Positions 25,836-34,285 of a stretch of 64,000 nt of DNA are shown here, in pieces. The stretch is from positions 62,001-126,000 of the forward strand of contig NZ_LQPW01000120.1 of NCBI RefSeq assembly GCF_002116635.1. Direction: 5' to 3'. Position 1 is the stretch's first letter, and each line of letters begins with the position of its first letter. The translations under genes and the position numbers were made by a program. The notes below the pieces were generated by a model. The model saw only the letters and a program-made list of their open reading frames with translations. It was not told where the DNA came from and did no database searches. Origin of the DNA: Mycobacterium szulgai. Its GTDB lineage: Bacteria > Actinomycetota > Actinomycetes > Mycobacteriales > Mycobacteriaceae.

Positions 25836-27027
25836 CGATTCCTATAAAAGTTAGTGCACCCCATACTATTTCGTCGTTGTCAAGGTAGCGGGCTATTTCC
25901 TCTAGCCCGCCGATTGCGAAATAGCCGGCCAGGATTCCGACCCCGATAATAGTGTTGTAGAAGCCGTAATATGTAGCCACCAGTCCGTCGCGGGACAGCG
26001 ATACCACCATGTCCATCTCGATGGGAAATATCACCGCCGACGCGATCGCAAGCAGAGCAACCGACGCGAGGAAAGCTAGGACGGCCGCGGGAGTGCCGAG
26101 CCGATGTGCGTCGGGGATGATGGCCAGCGGCACAAACGATGCCGTCAGTAACATCACGCCGATGAGCAGGCTCTCTCGGGGGTCCCATCGCGCGGAAAAC
26201 CAGCGGGTGATGCGTAGCTGACAGGTGATTGCCACCAGGCCCGAGGTCCCGAACACCGCCGCGACCAACAGCGATTTGAAATGTGGCGTAACTGTCGAGG
26301 CCTGCAGCGGCAGGGCGAAGTAGATCTGGGATGACAGCACATAGGTGCCCAGCATGACCGCAGCGAACCGCAGGAACGGCCAATTGCGGGCGACCGACGA
26401 CCAATCGGCGAAGATCGACGTCGCCCCGGATTCTTCATGGATCGCACTGATCCGGTGGCGGGGCAGCGTCGCCATCAATGCGACGCCGAGTAGGGCGAAG
26501 ACTATCGAAGCTACTAGGGCGGATAGCCGAAAGTCTAAGTCCAGCAACACAAGCCCGAGCAATGGGCCGAAAAATATTCCGGTGCGGTTGAAGATGTTCA
26601 AGGTGGCGAACGCGTCGATTCGCCGGTCGCCCGCCTCGATGGCCAGGTAGCCGCGCAGCGCTGGATTCAACAGCGCTCCGGCAAAACCGATTACCGCCGA
26701 GGCGATCAACAGCGTGGGCAGGGATTTGGCCAGCGCCAGTAACCCAAACGCGCCGGCGTGCAGCAGGCAGCCGGTGATGATCACGGGCTTGCAGCCGATC
26801 CGGTCGGCAAGTGTCCCGCCCACGAAGAACATGCCCTGCTGGCTCAGGTTGCGCATGCCTAATACCAGACCGACCGCCCACGCAGCGAGGCCCAGCCGAC
26901 CACCCAGATACGTGGACAGGTACGGCATCAGCAGGTAAAAGCCCAAGCTGGTGCCGAGCTGATTGACCATCAGCACCCGGCACGGGCGGTTGAAACTGCG
27001 GAGTTCGCGCAGCAATCCGAAATCCAT
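25768..27027 (-). CDS. MFS transporter
   Basis: 419 residues with about 12 hydrophobic helices and the MFS loop motif GTLADRIGCKPVI after helix 2. The N-terminal segment FRRELRSFNRPC-like cytoplasmic end is short and there is no extra domain. It is probably a drug or metabolite exporter. It is divergent from a MarR regulator gene; the shared 185-bp region holds a GTTGC-N4-GCAAC operator, so repression by that MarR protein and release by its ligand is the likely mode of control. Confidence 0.88.
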   Translation of the reverse strand: MDFGLLRELRSFNRPCRVLMVNQLGTSLGFYLLMPYLSTYLGGRLGLAAWAVGLVLGMRNLSQQGMFFVGGTLADRIGCKPVIITGCLLHAGAFGLLALAKSLPTLLIASAVIGFAGALLNPALRGYLAIEAGDRRIDAFATLNIFNRTGIFFGPLLGLVLLDLDFRLSALVASIVFALLGVALMATLPRHRISAIHEESGATSIFADWSSVARNWPFLRFAAVMLGTYVLSSQIYFALPLQASTVTPHFKSLLVAAVFGTSGLVAITCQLRITRWFSARWDPRESLLIGVMLLTASFVPLAIIPDAHRLGTPAAVLAFLASVALLAIASAVIFPIEMDMVVSLSRDGLVATYYGFYNTIIGVGILAGYFAIGGLEEIARYLDNDEIVWGALTFIGIVTAAGLYLQDRGVSAPVRAVPD

Positions 27028-27157
27028 TGTGGCGCTTGGATCTTCTCAGCAGGTCATAATCTTGTGGATGGGCGTGCCGCCCGCTTTCCTGTTGACCGCG
27101 GCATGTGCTTCTCCCTCTGGGCAAACGATAATCATGGGACACGATTTGAGATAAATA

Positions 27158-27198
27158 GTGTATTTACGCGCATTGTTGCATTAGCAACTGTAAGCTGG
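27158..27198. promoter_or_regulatory. MarR-type operator/promoter block (copy 1)
   Basis: Contains GTGTATTTACGC (27158-27169) and the palindrome GTTGC-N4-GCAAC (27175-27188) followed by TGTAAG. It lies directly upstream of the MarR gene and between it and the MFS gene. A closely similar block occurs at 29151-29197 upstream of the PE/PPE pair. Confidence 0.55.
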
Positions 27199-27212
27199 GC
27201 TACCATTTTGCT

Positions 27213-27713
27213 GTGAACCAACACAGTGCGGGGGAGAATTGGCGTGGTGTTCGTCTCACCAAGCTGGGACGCCAGCAGGAACAGGCTTGGGAGCTCTATG
27301 TTCACTCGCACGCGTTGCTCGAGCGCGCCCTGGACGCCGAACTGCGCGCCGCGCACGGCATGAGCCTGCTCACCCTGGACGCTTTGGTCCAACTATCCAG
27401 AGCACCGGAACAGACCTTGTATATGAAGGATCTGGCAGCGGCATTGGTTTACAGCGCAAGCGGTATCACCCGGGTCGTCGACAATCTCGAACGGGCCGGG
27501 CATGTCACCCGCAATCCCGATCCCGCCAACCGCCGCGCGACGCTGGTCAAGCTGACCGCCGAGGGGCGCGCTGCGCTGGAGGAGGCCTGGTCACCTCACG
27601 TGAGTACGGTGCAGCGATTATTCACCCGGCACGTCGACGACCGTCAGGCCAAGGTCCTCATTGAGGTGTTCGATGCGGTGGTCAAAGACCTCGAGGGGTC
27701 GCCGGAGGGCTAG
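27213..27713 (+). CDS. MarR family transcriptional regulator
   Basis: 166 residues from GTG 27213 with the MarR winged helix: LTLDALVQLSRAPEQTLYMKDLAAAL (helix 2-3), SASGITRVVDNLERAGHVTR (recognition helix and wing start) and NRRATLVKLTAEGRAAL. It is divergent from the MFS gene and convergent with the PPE gene, overlapping its 3' end by 32 bp. The operator-like block before it and its copy before PE suggest it controls itself, the transporter and the PE/PPE pair. Confidence 0.88.
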   Translation: MNQHSAGENWRGVRLTKLGRQQEQAWELYVHSHALLERALDAELRAAHGMSLLTLDALVQLSRAPEQTLYMKDLAAALVYSASGITRVVDNLERAGHVTRNPDPANRRATLVKLTAEGRAALEEAWSPHVSTVQRLFTRHVDDRQAKVLIEVFDAVVKDLEGSPEG

Positions 27714-28797
27714 GCGGTATCAGCACCACGGTCGCCCCGGGCATGGCGGCCAGTGCCACCGCGAGTTTCTCTGGAATGTCCGCCGCGCAGATTTGGGTGG
27801 CTACTTGGGTGCTTGCCGTTGTTTGGTGAGCCGTCCTCCGGACGGATGGTGCGGTGCGCGCCGGGAAGCCGCCGCGGGTAGTAAGGCCGCCCAGGGTGCT
27901 GCCGGCCAAATTCGCCAGTACCAGATCGTTGGCCGGCCCGGGTGCCGGCTGAGCGATTGTGCTCGGCACTACGGCGGCCAGTTGGCGGATCGCGGGCGAG
28001 TAACCCCAGCTCGGTGGCACTGATAGCCGGCCGACCGTGGCCGCCCGACCGGTATTCGCGATCACCCCGGACGCCTTGCCGCTATAGGCGACCAACCGCT
28101 GCTGGGAGCCGGCGCCGGTGTTCGTGTCGGTCGCCGACGTGCGGGCGAAGGACGCGGTGGCCACGCCCAGGCTCGCCGAGGCGACGGCCAGGTTCGCGGT
28201 GAAGATGAGGTCGGTCGCCAGTAGGTCGACGTTGGTGATGATCTGGCCGATGGTGGACGCCGAAACCTTCGCGGTCTGGGGCGGCGTGGCGAACGGTGTC
28301 AGTTTCGATGCACTGGCCGAGGAGACGGCGTAACGGTGCATCGCGACGACATCCTGCGCCCACATCTCGCCATACTGGGCTTCGGTGGCCGCGATCGCCG
28401 GGGTGTTCTGACCCAGAAAATTGGTCGAAGTGAGCCCGGCCTTCAGCGCACGGTTGGCCGCGATGACCGGCGGGGGCACGGTCATGGCAAATGCCGCTTC
28501 GTAGGCCCCTGCCGCGGCCTTGGCCTGGTTCGCGGCTTGGGTGGCCAGCGCGGCGGTTTGGCGCATCCAGGCCACATCGCGGGTGGCCGCACCGGCCATC
28601 GAAGTCGACGCCGGTCCTCGCCAGGGGTCGTCGGTGAGTTCTGCAACCACGGTGGAGTAGTGAGTGGCCATCACGTCCAATTCGGCGGCGAGCGCGTCCC
28701 ACGCCGCAGCGGATGCCAGCAGTGGGCCCGACCCTGGGCCGCAATAGATTCTGCCGGAGTTGATCTCCGGCGGTAATATACCGAAATCGAAATTCAC
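27682..28797 (-). CDS. PPE family protein, SVP subfamily
   Basis: 371 residues: the PPE domain (FGILPPEINSGRIYCGPGS; WRGPASTSM with the W-x-G-like turn; AWMRQTAALATQAANQAKAA) occupies residues 1-175. The motif GRLSVPPSW near residue 260 places it in the SVP group. It is 16 bp downstream of a PE gene, the normal arrangement of a co-secreted PE-PPE heterodimer exported by an ESX system (commonly ESX-5). Its 3' end overlaps the MarR gene by 32 bp. Confidence 0.93.
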   Translation of the reverse strand: MNFDFGILPPEINSGRIYCGPGSGPLLASAAAWDALAAELDVMATHYSTVVAELTDDPWRGPASTSMAGAATRDVAWMRQTAALATQAANQAKAAAGAYEAAFAMTVPPPVIAANRALKAGLTSTNFLGQNTPAIAATEAQYGEMWAQDVVAMHRYAVSSASASKLTPFATPPQTAKVSASTIGQIITNVDLLATDLIFTANLAVASASLGVATASFARTSATDTNTGAGSQQRLVAYSGKASGVIANTGRAATVGRLSVPPSWGYSPAIRQLAAVVPSTIAQPAPGPANDLVLANLAGSTLGGLTTRGGFPARTAPSVRRTAHQTTASTQVATQICAADIPEKLAVALAAMPGATVVLIPPSPPATPRGL

Positions 28798-28813
28798 TGT
28801 GACGCACCAATTC

Positions 28814-29113
28814 TCAGCTCATGGCCATCGCATTGGCGCCCTCGGTGGACGCATACGAGCGCGCGCCGGTGGAGAGGTCGTGCACACAGCTGCCGAAGAT
28901 CGCCACCGCCTGGCTGCTGACCTGCTGGTAGAGCTGCCCGTGGGCGGAAAATATCGCCGCGGTCAGTGCCGATATCTCGTCGTTGGCGGCGGGAACCAAC
29001 GAGGTGGTCGGGCCGGCCGTCGCCGCGTTCTGTGCGTCCAGGGCGGCGCAGATGCCCGCCAGGCTGTCTGCTGCCGCCGTGAGCGCTTCGGGATCGGTGA
29101 TGACGTACGACAT
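28814..29113 (-). CDS. PE family protein
   Basis: 99 residues made of a PE domain only: starts MSYVITDPEALTAAADSLAG and has the helical-hairpin turn and the C-terminal export region with YASTEGANA. It pairs with the PPE protein encoded 16 bp downstream. Its promoter region (29114-29224) carries a copy of the MarR-type operator block. Confidence 0.93.
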   Translation of the reverse strand: MSYVITDPEALTAAADSLAGICAALDAQNAATAGPTTSLVPAANDEISALTAAIFSAHGQLYQQVSSQAVAIFGSCVHDLSTGARSYASTEGANAMAMS

Positions 29114-29150
29114 ATGGTTGCCTCTTCATCGAGTTCCAATAGTTGACAAG

Positions 29151-29197
29151 GTGTATTGTACGCATGCGGACTATTGCGTTAGCAAGTGTGAGGCTGG
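29151..29197. promoter_or_regulatory. MarR-type operator/promoter block (copy 2) upstream of PE/PPE
   Basis: GTGTATTGTACGC (29151-29163) and TTGCGTTAGCAAGTGTGAG (29174-29192) match the block before the MarR gene; the second element is identical at 16 of 19 positions. It lies 38 bp upstream of the PE start. Confidence 0.55.
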
Positions 29198-29224
29198 TTA
29201 CTGTCTGTGGCAGTACGCGCGGTC

Positions 29225-31186
29225 TTAGTCCTCGGCGAAGATGTCTTCGGTGTCGCCGCTGACAACGGGTATCTGGACCAGGGACAGCACATGGTGCGCC
29301 GGACTGCCGGGGGGCGCCACCAGGACACAGTCACCGCCGTGTTTGTGTGCCCTGTTGCGCGCCGCGGCCAGCGCGCTCACCCCGGCCGAACCCAGATGGG
29401 TGACAGCGCTGAGATCGATCGTCAAAGATGCTATGCCGGAACGACTTTCCACGGCGATCTGCCGGTCCAGCGTGGGCGCGGTGTGCGAATCGACGTCGCC
29501 TCGAACGATGATGCGGCCGGCATCGGTCACCAGGGAAACGAATTCGTTGTCGATCGCCTGCTCGTACGTCCCGCGACCCACCACCGTGTCGGTGATGAAC
29601 TGCGCCGGTCGCGACAAACGATGCGTAAGTGTGGCGGTCGTCCCGCTGGTGCGGTGGATGATGTGTGCCTCGCTCACCAGCGCCTCGGCCATGGCCAATC
29701 CACGTCCGCGACCCTGCTCACCTTCCCGGTGGTCTTTCCATTGGCCCTGATCGGAGACCGAGGCGTGCAGATTGCCATCCCCGGACAGCGCCGCTTCGAC
29801 AACGATCCCGTCGGAAACCTCGGCGGCGTAACCATGTTCGACTGCGTTCTCCACGAATTCGGAGATCGCATGCACGACATCTGAGATGTCGGCGGAATCG
29901 GCGCCGACTTCGACCAGCCATTCCCGGAGCTGGGCCCGAATCGCGCGTGCGGCGTGGATGGTCGCGTCGGCCGTGATGTGCAGCGGAGGTGACGGCGTTT
30001 TGCGCTGTGCCGCAAGCAATGTGACGTCGTCGTTGTAGCCGGTGGAGCGAAGCAGCAGTTCGAGTGTTTCTGAGCAGATGCGATCGATCGGGCGGCCGGG
30101 GGAGTCCATGACGAAGCCGCCGCCGCGGACGATGTGCGCGGCGGTGTCGGCGAATTCTGCGGTGCTGGCTACCAGTGGCCGGCCCGGCCGTTCGATCAGG
30201 CCGTCGGTGTAGAGCAGGATCGCGTCGCCGATGTCGAGCAGCTCGGTGCGCACCGGGAATCCGGTACCGCTGCCAAGTGGTCCGGCGCCGGAGGGTTCGA
30301 CGTAGCGCGCCTTGGCATCGGCGGTCACCACCAATGGCGGTGGGTGCCCAGCGGTGCAGTACTGGAATTCGCCGGTCCTGAAGTCGAGGGAGCCGACGCA
30401 GATGGTGGCCGACGTGGAGCCGGGCACCTGCTCGTGGAAGGCATCCACGGCTTCGAGTGCATCGGTGATCGTGTGTCCTGCCGAGATCTGCATCCGCACA
30501 GCGGTGCGCAGCTGCGACATCACCGCCGCGGCCTCCACACCGTGTCCCACGACGTCTCCCACGATGAGCACCAGCCGCTCACCGAGGGCGATGGCGTCGA
30601 ACCAGTCGCCGCCTGCAGCGGTGTCCTGGGCGGCTACGAGATATTCCGCGGTGATGTCGGCGGCGGGAAGCACGGGCACCGAGGGGGCCAGCAGCGCCTG
30701 TTGCATCACGGTGGCCGAGTCGCGGACGTTGCGGTATCGCTCGGAGATTTCCTCCACCCGCGCCTCGGCCGCCAGCCGGGCCTTCACCCGTGCGGTCACG
30801 TCATCGAAGACAAGCTGAACTCCCTCGATCGACCCGTCTGCTCGCCGCCGCGGCGTGACCACGAAGTCAAAAAACCGCTCCTCCATTCCCGAACCGTCGT
30901 AATCGGCCTGAAGTCGCCATTCAGATCCGGATTGCGGTTCCCCGGTTTGATAAACCCGGTCGAACATCTGGTAGATCTGCTGGCTCTCCAGTGTCGGGTA
31001 GACCTCCTTGGCTGTCTTTCCGACGGTGTTGACTACGGGATTGAACGCCCGAAAGGCCGCATTCACCGCGACGAAGCGGTGCTCAGGGCCCTGAAGGCCG
31101 ACCACGATCGCGGGAATGTTTTCGAAGACGCGTCGTACGTCCTCGGCCGCACCGACTGTTTTGTCCCAGTCCATCTCGGCAGCCAT
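29225..31186 (-). CDS. multidomain SpoIIE phosphatase / anti-sigma kinase / STAS protein (Rv1364c homologue)
   Basis: 653 residues, the same length as Rv1364c. In order: PAS sensor domain (about 10-150), a PP2C/SpoIIE phosphatase (170-390, with GGDWFDAI and VGDVVGHGVEA), a HATPase anti-sigma kinase (405-530, with ISEFVENAVEHGY and GRGLAMAEAL) and a C-terminal STAS anti-anti-sigma domain (DLSAVTHLGSAGVSAL). All parts of a partner-switching module are in one chain, which in M. tuberculosis is linked to sigma F. The rsfA gene lies upstream on the same strand, as Rv1365c does for Rv1364c. Confidence 0.93.
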   Translation of the reverse strand: MAAEMDWDKTVGAAEDVRRVFENIPAIVVGLQGPEHRFVAVNAAFRAFNPVVNTVGKTAKEVYPTLESQQIYQMFDRVYQTGEPQSGSEWRLQADYDGSGMEERFFDFVVTPRRRADGSIEGVQLVFDDVTARVKARLAAEARVEEISERYRNVRDSATVMQQALLAPSVPVLPAADITAEYLVAAQDTAAGGDWFDAIALGERLVLIVGDVVGHGVEAAAVMSQLRTAVRMQISAGHTITDALEAVDAFHEQVPGSTSATICVGSLDFRTGEFQYCTAGHPPPLVVTADAKARYVEPSGAGPLGSGTGFPVRTELLDIGDAILLYTDGLIERPGRPLVASTAEFADTAAHIVRGGGFVMDSPGRPIDRICSETLELLLRSTGYNDDVTLLAAQRKTPSPPLHITADATIHAARAIRAQLREWLVEVGADSADISDVVHAISEFVENAVEHGYAAEVSDGIVVEAALSGDGNLHASVSDQGQWKDHREGEQGRGRGLAMAEALVSEAHIIHRTSGTTATLTHRLSRPAQFITDTVVGRGTYEQAIDNEFVSLVTDAGRIIVRGDVDSHTAPTLDRQIAVESRSGIASLTIDLSAVTHLGSAGVSALAAARNRAHKHGGDCVLVAPPGSPAHHVLSLVQIPVVSGDTEDIFAED

Positions 31187-31337
31187 TTGGCCGTCCCTCC
31201 TACGGACCGATAATCAGACAAGTCGGATGCATGACGAATTCGTCAAGCAACTACAAACAGGTTATCAACGCGGGCCGGCGGCCGGACGCACCAAAATTTG
31301 CTCTCGAACGGTCCTCGAACGGGCTTCGCCCGGCCAA

Positions 31338-31763
31338 CTACGCCACGGACAGCGCAGATTCCGCGGTCGGATGCAGTGGCAGCACGCCGGTTAACCCGCA
31401 CGCCGCAATGATTCGGGCCATGCTCGCGTCGCGGCTGACCAGCCGTAATTCGATGCCACGGTGCCGGCACCGGTCGGCTTCGTCGGCGAGGATGGCGAAT
31501 GCGCAGCAGCCCATGAAGTCCAGACCGTTGAGGTCGACCACGAGTGGACCGGGCGCCGCGGCCACTGCCGCCGCCTCGGCAAGGAGGCTTCGCCAGTTTT
31601 GCTCATTAGAGGCATCGATCTCGCCGCCCGCGCGGATGACCACCGCCGAACCGTTGCGCTGCGTGATCGCCCTGAGCGTGCTCTGTGGCTGGCCCAGCTG
31701 GGTCGTCAGCCGCGTACTCAACATCACCGTCGTAGTCGATGACTCTGCTGGAGCCAGTTTCAT
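31338..31763 (-). CDS. rsfA: anti-anti-sigma factor RsfA
   Basis: 141 residues from ATG 31763, or 128 from an internal ATG at 31724, which is the length of Rv1365c. The STAS domain has GEIDASNEQNWRSL and LVVDLNGLDFMGCCAFA with the redox-linked Cys pair region, and ends LPLHPTAESALSVA. RsfA frees sigma F by binding the anti-sigma factor UsfX under reducing conditions. GGGGGG lies 7 bp before the first ATG, so the longer form is given. A perfect palindrome lies 82-100 bp upstream. Confidence 0.88.
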   Translation of the reverse strand: MKLAPAESSTTTVMLSTRLTTQLGQPQSTLRAITQRNGSAVVIRAGGEIDASNEQNWRSLLAEAAAVAAAPGPLVVDLNGLDFMGCCAFAILADEADRCRHRGIELRLVSRDASMARIIAACGLTGVLPLHPTAESALSVA

Positions 31764-31844
31764 GGTGTACCCCCCAATCGGCCGCGCCGGACCCCCCGGA
31801 CGACAAATGGCCGCCTTTTGTATAGCAAGACGGGCTGGGGCGCG

Positions 31845-31863
31845 TCTATAGGAGACCTATAGA
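31845..31863. promoter_or_regulatory. palindrome TCTATAGG-AGA-CCTATAGA upstream of rsfA
   Basis: Perfect 8-bp arms with a 3-bp spacer, between rsfA and the amidohydrolase gene that ends at 31909. Since both genes run leftward, it can only control rsfA from the upstream side, or act as a terminator of the amidohydrolase gene. AT-rich arms with no U-run favour an operator. Confidence 0.45.
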
Positions 31864-31908
31864 TTTCCCCGTCCCGTATCGGGCCGGTCAGCCCAGTCGG
31901 CCCGGTAA

Positions 31909-33114
31909 TCAGGCCGACACCGGCTTCTTGACCGGCTTGGAAACCTTCATCAACTTCATCAAGTTGCCGCCCATGATCTTGGCGACGTCCGCCTCCTCGA
32001 AGTCGGTGAGCTCGTCGACGAAGGAGATGGGGTCTTTGAGACCTTCGGGATGCGGCCAGTCGGAGCCGAACAGCACCCGGTCGGTGCCCACCATCTTGAC
32101 GATCTCGGTGAACCGGTCCTCCCAGAACGGGGTGATGTAGACGCAGCGCTTGAACGCCTCGACGGGATCTTCGCTGAACGACTGGGGCATCTTCTTGTAG
32201 ACGCCCTTTAGGCCCTTGAATAGGTCCGGCACCCAGTCGGCGCCGTTTTCGATCGACAGGATCCGCAGCTCGGGATTGCGCGACAACGCGCCATGGCACA
32301 CCAGCGCACCCATCGCGTCCAGGATCGGCCGGTGGCCCATCGCGAAGCTGCGGAAGGCGGTCGGCTTGAACGGCAGGAACTCATCACCGGGCTCCCACAC
32401 GTTCGCGAACTCCGAGTAGCCACTATCGGAGGCATGCATTGAGACTGGCAACTCGGCCTTGACGCAGGCCTGCCAGAACGGGTCGAACTCCTCGAGGCCG
32501 AACGACCGGCTGCCCTTGTAGCCGGGCACCGGCGCCGGACGGACCAGGACGGTGCGGGCGCCGCGCTCCAGGCACCACTCGAGTTCCTCGAGCGCGCGCT
32601 CGACGATGGGGAGGGTGATCACGGGGGTGGCGAAGATGCGGTCGGAGTAGTTGAACGACCACTGCTCGTGCATCCACTCGTTGAGCGCGTGGATTACGTC
32701 GTGGGTCATCTCCGGGTCGTCCTTCATCCGCTCCTCGACCAGGCTGGCCAGGGTCGGGAACATCAGCGCGTAGTCGATACCGAGCTCGTCCATGACCTCG
32801 AGCCGCGCGCCCGGTTCGCGGAACGCGGGGATGGCCTTCATCGGCTCGCCCAGGATCTCCCGGTAGGTCTTACCCTGCGCGCCGTGGCGGAAGTAGTCCT
32901 CCTGGGCCCCGGGGCGCGCGACCACGTCGAACGTCGGGTTCGGGATGTACTCGCTGATATGACCGCGCACCACGATCTTGGTGCGACCGCGCACCTGCAC
33001 GTAGTCGATGACGTTCTTGCGCTTTTCGGGCAGGTACTTGGTCAGCGCTTCCTGCGGCTCGTACATGTGGTTGTCGGCGTCGAACACCGGAAAGGGAAGC
33101 TCGCGAGACGGCAT
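31909..33114 (-). CDS. amidohydrolase-2 family metal-dependent hydrolase
   Basis: 401 residues with an intact metal site: FDADNHMYEP at the N-terminus, SMHASDSGY, VCHGALSRNPELRILSIENG and FGSDWPHPEG with the catalytic Asp. Such proteins decarboxylate or hydrolyse ring-cleavage products. It is distinct from the two tandem paralogues at 18744-20911. A TetR-hotdog regulator gene lies upstream on the same strand; a GGTAA-N5-TTACC palindrome lies 36 bp before this start. Confidence 0.9.
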   Translation of the reverse strand: MPSRELPFPVFDADNHMYEPQEALTKYLPEKRKNVIDYVQVRGRTKIVVRGHISEYIPNPTFDVVARPGAQEDYFRHGAQGKTYREILGEPMKAIPAFREPGARLEVMDELGIDYALMFPTLASLVEERMKDDPEMTHDVIHALNEWMHEQWSFNYSDRIFATPVITLPIVERALEELEWCLERGARTVLVRPAPVPGYKGSRSFGLEEFDPFWQACVKAELPVSMHASDSGYSEFANVWEPGDEFLPFKPTAFRSFAMGHRPILDAMGALVCHGALSRNPELRILSIENGADWVPDLFKGLKGVYKKMPQSFSEDPVEAFKRCVYITPFWEDRFTEIVKMVGTDRVLFGSDWPHPEGLKDPISFVDELTDFEEADVAKIMGGNLMKLMKVSKPVKKPVSA

Positions 33115-33149
33115 GGCGATCTCCTGCAGAAGTGTTGATCTCTAAGTGC

Positions 33150-33164
33150 GGTAATGACGTTACC
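33150..33164. promoter_or_regulatory. palindrome GGTAA-TGACG-TTACC
   Basis: 5-bp perfect arms in the 53-bp gap between the TetR-hotdog gene stop and the amidohydrolase start. A GTTACC half-site also occurs at 34247-34252 upstream of the regulator gene, so this is a candidate operator of that TetR protein. Confidence 0.4.
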
Positions 33165-33167
33165 ACT

Positions 33168-34199
33168 TTATCCGTCGGTGCGAAGCCCCGCCGTCGGCGT
33201 GGCTCCATTGATGATCGCGAAGTTAACCGTTGCCGTCGCGGCGAGTTCCTCGCCACCGTCGCCGTAAATGTCGACTTGCATTACCATCGCCCGCCGGCCG
33301 GCCCGCAGCATCCGGGGTATCGCGAGCGCCGAGCCCTGCCGGATCGGCCGCAAGTAGCGGACGAACAAGTCGGCAGTAGTCATGGTGGTACCGGGCTGCA
33401 GATATTCCAGTCCGAATTGGCCCCCGGCCACGTCGATGAGCGTGGCGATCAAGCCGCCCTGCAGGGCACCGGAGGTGTTGACCACTTGCGGGCTCACGGG
33501 CATCGTCATCGCGAACTCGCCGTCATGGATGCCCGGACGCATGCCGAGTTGGCCGAAGAGCTCGGACAGCGACGGCGGGTTCGGCTCGTCATCGGAATCT
33601 CGAATACCCAGGGCGCGGCTGCAAAAGTCATACAGCTGGCCGGAGTCGATCGGGCTGCCGGTCAATTCCTTTCCCAGCCAATGTAATCGGAGCGCGCCGA
33701 CCACGGTCTGCATGACGATCGCTGCCGCGGCTCCCACGTCCAGTCCCGGGCGGAAGACGCCCTCGGTGATGCCTTGCCCGACGATGTCGCGGATCAACTG
33801 ATGCAGCGGCGAGAGCACTCTGGCGTATTCGCGGGGCCGGGTCTCGGCTAGGTGCTGGTTGTAGAGACTCAGTGCCCGATTGAGGCTGTCCTGGGTGGTG
33901 GATTCCGGCTGCGCGCTGATGCGGTCGATGACCAGCTTCAGTGCGGCCGTGCTGTCGAGTCCGGCGGTTTCGGCGCGCCACATTCCAGCCGTCCGGGCCA
34001 TGGTCCGGTCGAAGAGCGCCAGCAGCAACTCGTCCTTGCTGTTGAAGTGTTGGTAGAACGCGCGCAGGGAGGTTTTCGAGCGCGCGACGACCTCTTGCAC
34101 CGTGAAATCGGTACGTCCCGTTTCGCCCAATATTTCCACCGCCGTTTTGATGAAGCGGTCGGCGCGCGTCACTTCGGCTTCATCGCAGGTGCCTGCCAT
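33168..34199 (-). CDS. TetR-family regulator fused to a PaaI-type hotdog thioesterase domain
   Basis: 343 residues from ATG 34199, which has AGAGGAGA 8 bp upstream. Residues about 13-200 are a TetR protein (DRFIKTAVEILGETGRTDFTVQEVVARSKTSLRAFYQHF in part, then a helical ligand/dimer domain). Residues about 225-335 are a hotdog fold like PaaI thioesterases: VVNTSGALQGGLIATLIDVAGG and TTADLFVRYLRPIRQG. The conserved catalytic region of PaaI (x-x-x-x-G-G) is visible. It may hydrolyse or bind the acyl-CoA it senses. Confidence 0.85.
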   Translation of the reverse strand: MAGTCDEAEVTRADRFIKTAVEILGETGRTDFTVQEVVARSKTSLRAFYQHFNSKDELLLALFDRTMARTAGMWRAETAGLDSTAALKLVIDRISAQPESTTQDSLNRALSLYNQHLAETRPREYARVLSPLHQLIRDIVGQGITEGVFRPGLDVGAAAAIVMQTVVGALRLHWLGKELTGSPIDSGQLYDFCSRALGIRDSDDEPNPPSLSELFGQLGMRPGIHDGEFAMTMPVSPQVVNTSGALQGGLIATLIDVAGGQFGLEYLQPGTTMTTADLFVRYLRPIRQGSALAIPRMLRAGRRAMVMQVDIYGDGGEELAATATVNFAIINGATPTAGLRTDG

Positions 34200-34285
34200 T
34201 GGCGGTCTCCTCTTTTCGGGCGTTGTCAGCACGCTCTGAGAATGAGGTTACCGCGCGTTGCGAAGATATCGCGGAGCTACACCGG

